A stretch of 5,122 bases of DNA. Source: Candidatus Hydrogenedentota bacterium. Its GTDB lineage: Bacteria; Hydrogenedentota; Hydrogenedentia; Hydrogenedentales; SLHB01. Position numbers and translations under genes: made by a program. Every line of letters begins with the position of its first letter. Position 1 is the stretch's first letter. The stretch lies in the NCBI GenBank assembly GCA_003557825.1, contig PWNM01000134.1, forward strand, positions 1-5,122, in the 5' to 3' direction. The notes beneath the pieces are model-generated. The model made no database searches. It was not told where the DNA came from and was given only the letters and a program-made list of their open reading frames with translations. Shown here piece by piece: positions 1 through 5,122 of the stretch.

Positions 1-1250
1 GCGGGGCTGAAGGGCCTTATTATTGCAACCATGTGTTCGACGGCATCCGGGAGCTGCCCTTCGGGAGTTTGTACTCGGCCAACATAGAGAACCTGCTTGT
101 TGCTGGGCGATGCGCAAGCGTGAGTCGCCTCGCCCTCGGTACCGTCCGGGTGCAACGCACCTTGGCAACCCTCGGCCAAGCCGCAGGGACCGCCGCCGCC
201 CTTTGCGTCCGCCACAATTGTACGCCGCGGACCGTTCGAAACGATCACATCACCGAGTTGCAGCAGCTATTGCTCAAGTTTGACCAGTACATACCCCATA
301 TCACCAATCAGGACCCCGCTGACTTGGCGCGGAGCGCAACCGTTCGCGCCTCCAGCGTAGCCTCCGGATTTCGGTTAGACCGTGAAGACATGACGCTTAC
401 GGATACCTATCACCCGATGGACGGCCACCGTCGGGCCTATATGTTTCCCGTCATGCATGGCAAGGGCGTAGGGAAAGTAACGGTGCTGTTGCGTTCGGAA
501 CGGGACGAAGCCACACCGATTCGATTGCACCTGCGCGAAGCATCCGCATTGGCCGATTTTTCCTCGACCAACGACCTCGCCGTGGTGGAATCAACCCTTC
601 CCCCCGATGGAGACCACTGGATCGAGTTTGCCGTCAACGTTCAGACAGCGGCGGATTTTGCATGGTTTTGGCTCGATGCGGTCGAGGGCGTCTCCTGGCC
701 GCTTGTTGAGACCACGTCCATTGCCACCCGACGGGCCTATGCCGTCAAAGGAATGGACGGTCCCGACGCATGGGAGCCGCGCCCCGAAAGCTATGCGTGT
801 GTCCTGGACCCATCACCCGAGCTCCACCTTGATTACTCTCCCGAAAACGTGATCAACGGTATCACCCGCGTCTCTGACGCCACCATTCCGAATAGGTGGC
901 GCTCGGATCCGGATGAGTCCTTTCCGCAGTGGATTGAACTCACCTTTCCCGAGCCTGTAACGATAAACACCGTTCATCTAACGTTCAGTACCGACCTCAA
1001 CAGCAGACGGCTGAGCCGGAGGACCGATCCGAAGACCGGTGAGGCCGTCCTGCCCAGCCTATCAGGATACGAAATCCAGGCACGAGCCGGCGATAACTGG
1101 ACCACAGTAGTCAAGGTCTCCGACAACGTCCAACGATGGAGACGGCATCAGTTCGACAGCATAGAAATACAGGCGTTGCGCGTCGTGATAACCGGTGCGG
1201 CCCTCATGGACTCGGCAGAGGTCTATGAGATTCGCGCCTACCATGAGTAG
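1..1250 (+). CDS. FAD-dependent oxidoreductase with C-terminal discoidin-like domain (5' truncated by window edge)
   Basis: The frame is open from base 3 (codons 3-5 onward, 415 visible residues) to TAG at 1248-1250. The GTG at 33 is not the real start, because conserved family sequence continues upstream of it (GPYYCNHVFDGIRELPFGSLYS). Visible residues 28-68 are the FAD-binding C-terminal end of an FAD_oxidored-type (PF12831-like) flavoprotein: NIENLLVAGR, then LALGTVRVQRTLATLGQAAGTAAALC, where the GQAAG-AAAL helix normally contacts the cofactor. The Rossmann GxGxxG part and the active site lie outside the window. Residues about 108-250 are beta-rich, beginning DPADLARSATVRASS, a common entry into such a sandwich. 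Residues about 279-415 look like an F5/8 type C (galactose-binding-like) domain: SPENVINGITR, then PQWIELTFPEPVTINTVHLTF and a closing LRVVITGA strand. This suggests a redox enzyme tethered to carbohydrate. The substrate is unknown. The family call is firm; the discoidin call is moderate. Confidence 0.88.
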   Translation, partial: GAEGPYYCNHVFDGIRELPFGSLYSANIENLLVAGRCASVSRLALGTVRVQRTLATLGQAAGTAAALCVRHNCTPRTVRNDHITELQQLLLKFDQYIPHITNQDPADLARSATVRASSVASGFRLDREDMTLTDTYHPMDGHRRAYMFPVMHGKGVGKVTVLLRSERDEATPIRLHLREASALADFSSTNDLAVVESTLPPDGDHWIEFAVNVQTAADFAWFWLDAVEGVSWPLVETTSIATRRAYAVKGMDGPDAWEPRPESYACVLDPSPELHLDYSPENVINGITRVSDATIPNRWRSDPDESFPQWIELTFPEPVTINTVHLTFSTDLNSRRLSRRTDPKTGEAVLPSLSGYEIQARAGDNWTTVVKVSDNVQRWRRHQFDSIEIQALRVVITGAALMDSAEVYEIRAYHE

Positions 1251-1275
1251 CAAAAGGTCAAGAACAATCAATCGT

Positions 1276-1282
1276 AAAGGAA
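1276..1282 (+). promoter_or_regulatory. Ribosome binding site of the GH99-like gene
   Basis: AAAGGAA lies 7 bases before the ATG at 1290. An in-frame TAA at 1275-1277 stops any extension upstream, so this site and the stop together fix the start of the glycoside hydrolase gene. The gap from the previous stop codon is only 39 bases and shows no terminator hairpin, which fits co-transcription with the FAD oxidoreductase gene. Confidence 0.7.
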
Positions 1283-1289
1283 CCGCGCG

Positions 1290-3971
1290 ATGAATGTGAT
1301 ACTCCCCGTTGTACTTGGGATATGCGCCGCTTTTGGCGGGCTTCCGACATGGACATTTGACGAGGCTCTCGAACCCTGGAGCGCGGCGCCCAATGTGGAG
1401 CAGGTCGAGGTGGTTGATGGCGTCGTTCATGGCCGCATCGAGCGCGGGACGGAGTTCATCCGCGCAGCCTTCGAGCCCTTCGAGGCCACGCCCTATCAGT
1501 ATGTGACCATTCGAATGCGGGCCAGTCGTCCCGGTGAAGGTAACTTTCTTTGGGCAGGCGGGGATGAACCGGCCATCAGTTGGCGAAAGCGCATGCCCGT
1601 GCCGGTACAAGGCGGTGATTGGGAAACCATAACCATCCTCCCCTTCTGGCAGGCCGAGGAAACGATCTCCTATCTGCGGTTTGATCTGTATGACGGAGCC
1701 GACTTTGAAATCGACTTCATCGCGGTTCATGCATGGGCCGATTCCGATACGCCCGGGCTTGAGGACTATACTTGGCAGGTAGACGGCGCCCTCGATTCGT
1801 GGCAAGTTGGACCCAACAGCGCCTATATCATGGCGCCGCCCCTCCACTGGCGGCTCGAAGACCGGCGCATCGCAACCATCCGCCTCGAATCGGATGTGGA
1901 TTGCGAGGCGGCCCTCATTACGGCTGCTGAGCCGGTGCAGACCATGATGTATGATCCGTTTACGATTCGCCAAGGGGACGGACTGCAAACCTATAACGTC
2001 GAGCTGAAGGGAGTTTGGCTGGGCCGCGCGGGCCACTCCTGGCGCGACCCCTTTGTGGCGTTGGGTCTTGAGATCCCGATAGAGGCGCAACCTCATGTCC
2101 GAATCGAATCCATTACCATCCAGGAAGAACCCCAAGGTCCTCCCCATGTTGCGTGCCCTTATTTGGGCTTTCATGAAGCCATCAACCGAGCCGAGACGCC
2201 CACCAGCATTGCGGCGGACCTGGTGAATCATGGCGGCGCGTCTCTCCATCAAGGCGCGTTCCGATTGGAACTGGAGGACGGGTTGGCGCTCCATGATTCC
2301 GAGGCCACCCAATCGATCACCCTGGAGCCGTTTGATCTGCCCAAACGGGTCACCTGGTCCGTTGTCGCCGAAGCTCCGGGACATTATGAGGTGCGCCTGG
2401 TCGAAGCGGCCTCGGAGCGACTGCTTGGAGCAGCCACCCTGCGGTTTCTCGATTCCGTTGATGCCGAGCCTGCCGATTACGTGCCTGAACCGCAGCCCGT
2501 AACCACCGACACCGATGTCTTCGCCTATTATTTTCCCGGCTGGGATGCGGATCGGTTTTGGGATTGCATCCGATGGTATGCACCCGAACGGAAACCCTGG
2601 CTGGGCTATTACGACGAGGACAACGTGGAGCTGGTCGATTGGCAGATCAAGGCCGCCGTCGAAAACGGGATCACCGGCTTTGTGATCGACTGGTATTGGC
2701 AAGACGGCGGTGTTCGTCTGAACCACTGGGTCGAGGCCTACGATGTGGCCCGCTATCGCGATTACCTCGATGTCTTTCTGATGTACTGCAATCACGTGGG
2801 CGAACAAAGCATCGACGAATTGGTCGCTATGACGGAACACATGATCGAACGCTATTTCCACTGGCCAACCTATTACCGGATCGACAACAAGCCGGTGGTG
2901 GCCATCTGGGACTCGAACCGATTGCGGCACGAGCTCGGAGGATCCGAGGCGAAGCGGGAAGCGCTGGCAAAATGTGAGGCCCTTGCCCAGGACGCCGGGT
3001 ACGAGGGCATCTACTGGATCGAGTCGGGCATGGCCATGGTTCCCTCTGCCTCACGATACGAGACGCTCCAACAGGACGGCTACGACGCTCACATGCTGTA
3101 CCACGACTACCAAGATGCCCGAATGCAGGCTCCGTCGTCCGATACGGTGGACATGGCCGATATGGTTGACCTGGCGGAAGAGACGTGGGCCACCAAACGA
3201 AGCCTCATGGATGACCTGCTGTACTTCCCGGTGGTCTCCTCCGGCTGGGATGCCCATCCTTGGCACGGCCCCCATCCAACCGGTCTCGCCATCATCAATC
3301 GCACCCCGGCCCTGTTCGAGGAACTCTTGCGAAAGGCGCGAGAGGATCAGGCGGAGCATGGGCAGCCGTTCGTCCTCATAGGCCCCATCAACGAATGGGG
3401 CGAGGGCAGTTATATCGAACCCAACATTGAATACGACTTCGATCTGCTCGAAGCCGTTCGTAACGTCTTCGCCGAAGGAGAACCCGCCGACTGGCCCGTC
3501 AACATCGGCCCCCGAGATGCCGGCCTGGGTCCCTACGAATTTGCCCCGTTGCCCCAACGGGCCCACTGGACCTTTAAGGAGGACGCCGGGGGATGGGAGC
3601 CGTTCATGGGGATAAGCGATTGGGACGTTACCGACGGAGCGTTGCACATGCGGACTACGACCAACGACCCTGCCATGACGGTCTGGACCGAGCTCGACAC
3701 GACCCAGTACGCCACCCTCACCGTACGAATGCGCGTGGAGGGAACGCTGCGAGAAGATGATTTCGCCATTGTGTTCTGGGGAACCCGGCGCGATGAATAC
3801 CGAGGCACGGCCAGCGTATTGGTTCCGCTGGAGCATGACGGGGAAGTTCATGAATACGTCTTTGACCTGGCGGCCAATCCCCATTGGCAAGGCACAACCC
3901 GAACGCTGCGGTTTGATCCATGCGCCTCGGAAGGTATCCAGGTCACCATCGAAGAGATGCTATTGCGATGA
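1290..3971 (+). CDS. Predicted secreted GH99-like (WbsX-type) glycoside hydrolase with flanking beta-sandwich modules
   Basis: An 893-residue protein starting at ATG 1290. Residues 2-17 form a short hydrophobic segment (NVILPVVLGICAAFGG), a probable Sec signal or anchor that unusually lacks Lys/Arg in its n-region. Residues about 20-147 and 161-280 are beta-sandwich, carbohydrate-binding-like modules; about 286-390 looks Ig-like. Residues about 408-728 match the GH99-like/WbsX (PF14307-like) barrel: FAYYFPGW (411-418), GFVIDWYW (463-470), NKPVVAIW (533-540), SSGWDAHPW (650-658) and PINEWGEGSYIEP (699-711). In that last motif Glu702 and Glu705 have the E-x-x-E spacing of the catalytic pair described for GH99 endo-mannosidases. 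Residues about 760-893 resemble the first module. Characterised GH99 enzymes cleave alpha-mannosides, while WbsX-type members are largely uncharacterised and were first named from O-antigen clusters. The barrel is recognised with confidence; substrate, and even hydrolase versus transferase activity, are not. Neighbours on both sides suggest extracytoplasmic glycan breakdown. Confidence 0.88.
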   Translation: MNVILPVVLGICAAFGGLPTWTFDEALEPWSAAPNVEQVEVVDGVVHGRIERGTEFIRAAFEPFEATPYQYVTIRMRASRPGEGNFLWAGGDEPAISWRKRMPVPVQGGDWETITILPFWQAEETISYLRFDLYDGADFEIDFIAVHAWADSDTPGLEDYTWQVDGALDSWQVGPNSAYIMAPPLHWRLEDRRIATIRLESDVDCEAALITAAEPVQTMMYDPFTIRQGDGLQTYNVELKGVWLGRAGHSWRDPFVALGLEIPIEAQPHVRIESITIQEEPQGPPHVACPYLGFHEAINRAETPTSIAADLVNHGGASLHQGAFRLELEDGLALHDSEATQSITLEPFDLPKRVTWSVVAEAPGHYEVRLVEAASERLLGAATLRFLDSVDAEPADYVPEPQPVTTDTDVFAYYFPGWDADRFWDCIRWYAPERKPWLGYYDEDNVELVDWQIKAAVENGITGFVIDWYWQDGGVRLNHWVEAYDVARYRDYLDVFLMYCNHVGEQSIDELVAMTEHMIERYFHWPTYYRIDNKPVVAIWDSNRLRHELGGSEAKREALAKCEALAQDAGYEGIYWIESGMAMVPSASRYETLQQDGYDAHMLYHDYQDARMQAPSSDTVDMADMVDLAEETWATKRSLMDDLLYFPVVSSGWDAHPWHGPHPTGLAIINRTPALFEELLRKAREDQAEHGQPFVLIGPINEWGEGSYIEPNIEYDFDLLEAVRNVFAEGEPADWPVNIGPRDAGLGPYEFAPLPQRAHWTFKEDAGGWEPFMGISDWDVTDGALHMRTTTNDPAMTVWTELDTTQYATLTVRMRVEGTLREDDFAIVFWGTRRDEYRGTASVLVPLEHDGEVHEYVFDLAANPHWQGTTRTLRFDPCASEGIQVTIEEMLLR

Positions 3972-4053
3972 CGAACGGGGCGCTCATGATCGAATTGCAT
4001 CACATGATGTCCGTGGTTAGGCTGATCAGAAACTAACAGCGAACCCCAACCTT

Positions 4054-4060
4054 GGAGGGA
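4054..4060 (+). promoter_or_regulatory. Ribosome binding site of the DUF3604 gene
   Basis: GGAGGGA, a strong Shine-Dalgarno match, lies 6 bases before the ATG at 4067. An in-frame TAA at 4034-4036 limits upstream extension. This supports ATG 4067 as the start and gives independent evidence that the open frame running off the right edge is a real gene. Confidence 0.8.
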
Positions 4061-4066
4061 TACAGT

Positions 4067-5122
4067 ATGAAACGCCGCGATTTTCTAATACGGGTGACCA
4101 TGGCAGGTCTGGCCGGCATGGTAGCGGGCAAGGCCCATGGCCGCCCGATCCAACTTGGCCGTCACGAGCCGCCGGAACCCGGCTACGACGGAGAGGGAAC
4201 AGCGCGCATCGTTTCCCCAACCCACGTTATCGCAGGGCAGCCGACGCCAATCACCGTCGAGGTCACCATCGGGGAAAGCGGAATCCCGGTGGGCGGCGGC
4301 GTCATGCTGGGCATTCACCATGCAGCCCAGTGGCGGCCTCAGTTCCACGTCGACGATCCCGACGCGCCGGCCTATGTGGCCGTGGAACGCGCATCAGCAG
4401 GCGGGCTCGATGCGACGTACCACAATTGGGTGCCGACAGAACTGCTCGAATACCCCCAGAGCTGGCACTGGAAAGACGGCATTTTCCGCCAAGTCATCCG
4501 CGCCGTGGTTACGGACCAGCCCCTTGAGGCCGGCGAGGTGGTCCGGTTCCGGCTTGGGCTCGATGAAGCCCGTGCGGCTGCGCACGTCATCACCGATACC
4601 AACCACCAGTTTCGGATCCTCACCGACACGACCGGCGACGCGGTCTACCGCGGCATCGTCGAATCGCCCATGCTCGACATCATCGCGGCAAAACCGGATC
4701 ACCTGTTCGCCAGCGTGCCCGCTCAGGTGAACGTTGGCGAGCCCTTTACCGTTCGGATCAACGTCGAGGATGAATACTACAATCTCGTCCACGACGCAAA
4801 GGACCGCATCTCCTACAGCAGCATGGCCACCATCCGCGACGAAGACGGGACGATTCTGGCCGAGGACGTGCCCATCCGCGCGGGTCAGGGCGAAGCAACG
4901 ATACAGGTTTCCACAGTGGGTCCCCGTCGGCTACGGATCGACGATGGTCTTCTCGAAGGGCGGGCCACCCCGTGCAAGGCCTTCGAGGAACTGCCCGAAC
5001 GGCGCATCTACTGGGGCGACATCCATGGGCACACGGGCATCTCGGACGGGCTCGGCGACGATTGCGACGAGTATTTTGGATTTGGCCGCGACGTGGCGGG
5101 ACTCGATGTCTGCGCCCTAACC
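4067..5122 (+). CDS. DUF3604 family PHP-like protein with Tat signal (3' truncated by window edge)
   Basis: ATG 4067 opens a frame with no stop for 352 codons to the last base, so the gene continues beyond the window. The N-terminus MKRRDFLIRVTMAGLAGMVA is a twin-arginine signal (RRDFL), with possible cleavage near residues 23-25, implying export in folded form. Residues about 45-200 are a beta-rich domain with family-typical SGIPVGGGVMLGIHHAAQWRP and a PQFHVDDPDAPAYVAV segment. Residues about 208-300 look like a second, Ig-like domain (VPAQVNVGEPFTVRINVEDEYYN). From residue 313 the DUF3604 (PF12228-like) core begins with RIYWGDIHGHTGISDG. Here Asp318, His320 and His322 form the HxH metal-binding motif shared with PHP phosphoesterases, and RDVAGLDVCALT follows. 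The expected next residues (DH) fall just outside. The family probably consists of metal-dependent hydrolases, but the reaction is not established. The family call is firm; export by Tat is likely; function in glycan processing is inferred from the neighbours. Confidence 0.9.
   Translation, partial: MKRRDFLIRVTMAGLAGMVAGKAHGRPIQLGRHEPPEPGYDGEGTARIVSPTHVIAGQPTPITVEVTIGESGIPVGGGVMLGIHHAAQWRPQFHVDDPDAPAYVAVERASAGGLDATYHNWVPTELLEYPQSWHWKDGIFRQVIRAVVTDQPLEAGEVVRFRLGLDEARAAAHVITDTNHQFRILTDTTGDAVYRGIVESPMLDIIAAKPDHLFASVPAQVNVGEPFTVRINVEDEYYNLVHDAKDRISYSSMATIRDEDGTILAEDVPIRAGQGEATIQVSTVGPRRLRIDDGLLEGRATPCKAFEELPERRIYWGDIHGHTGISDGLGDDCDEYFGFGRDVAGLDVCALT

Noticed and set aside
33..35. GTG as the start of the FAD oxidoreductase
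   Set aside because: Family-like sequence continues in frame upstream to the left edge, and the visible part begins in the last third of the FAD domain, so this is an internal valine codon.
1062..2930. A 622-codon open frame on the minus strand
   Set aside because: It lies opposite the GH99-like gene and crosses the gene junction. Its translation shows no recognisable domain, whereas the plus strand encodes clear catalytic motifs. Long antisense frames are expected in GC-rich genes with few TTA, CTA or TCA codons.
3051..3890. A 279-codon open frame on the minus strand
   Set aside because: It is an antisense shadow of the C-terminal part of the GH99-like gene, with no recognisable motif and no good ribosome binding site noticed.
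3998..4009. Small inverted repeat CATCACATGATG in the gap before the DUF3604 gene
   Set aside because: The stem is only 4-5 bases with a tiny loop, is AT-containing, and no T-run follows, so it is not a credible terminator or a supported operator.
3995..4023. Possible promoter (TTGCAT, 17 bases, TAGGCT) before the DUF3604 gene
   Set aside because: Only about three of six bases match each sigma-70 box, which is expected by chance in a 95-base gap.
3968..4036. A 22-codon open frame (starting MTNGALMIEL) overlapping the stop of the GH99-like gene by ATGA
   Set aside because: The overlap could suggest translational coupling or a leader peptide, but there is no good ribosome binding site, no known motif, and the frame is short enough to occur by chance.
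4137..4730. A 197-codon plus-strand open frame inside the DUF3604 gene
   Set aside because: Its translation is rich in Ser, Arg and Pro with no domain, and it is out of frame with a gene that has a strong ribosome binding site, Tat signal and conserved metal motif.

Overview
This window reads as part of a GC-rich (roughly 60% by eye) bacterial chromosome. It carries three consecutive plus-strand genes that fill it almost completely. The gene families are a large FAD-dependent oxidoreductase with a carbohydrate-binding-like tail, a GH99-like (WbsX-type) glycoside hydrolase, and a Tat-exported DUF3604/PHP-type protein. These families are typically expanded in polysaccharide-degrading Planctomycetota, Lentisphaerota/Verrucomicrobiota, Hydrogenedentota and similar lineages, often seen in environmental genomes. 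That taxonomic suggestion is an inference from gene content. There is no rRNA or other phylogenetic marker here.

Layout: 1-1250 is the 3' part of the FAD-dependent oxidoreductase gene, whose 5' half lies left of the window. The end of the FAD-binding domain is visible, followed by a beta-rich middle region and a discoidin-like C-terminal domain. After a 39-base gap, 1290-3971 encodes an 893-residue predicted secreted enzyme. It has two N-terminal beta-sandwich modules, an Ig-like linker, a GH99-like catalytic barrel and a C-terminal module that resembles the N-terminal one. After a 95-base gap, 4067 to the right edge is the 5' part (352 codons) of a DUF3604-family gene. It has a twin-arginine signal, two beta domains and the first metal-binding motif of a PHP-like domain, and the reading frame runs off the window.

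The three genes share a strand and are closely spaced. Two have clear ribosome binding sites, and no convincing terminator separates them, so they could form one operon. The joint role is probably extracytoplasmic carbohydrate breakdown: an oxidoreductase, a glycosidase and a metal-dependent hydrolase-like protein, with substrate unknown. No RNA gene, mobile element, CRISPR array or nucleotide repeat was seen. No wholly new system is evident. The most notable points are the gene combination, the duplicated modules flanking the GH99-like barrel, and the third gene, which is easily missed because it has no stop codon inside the window.
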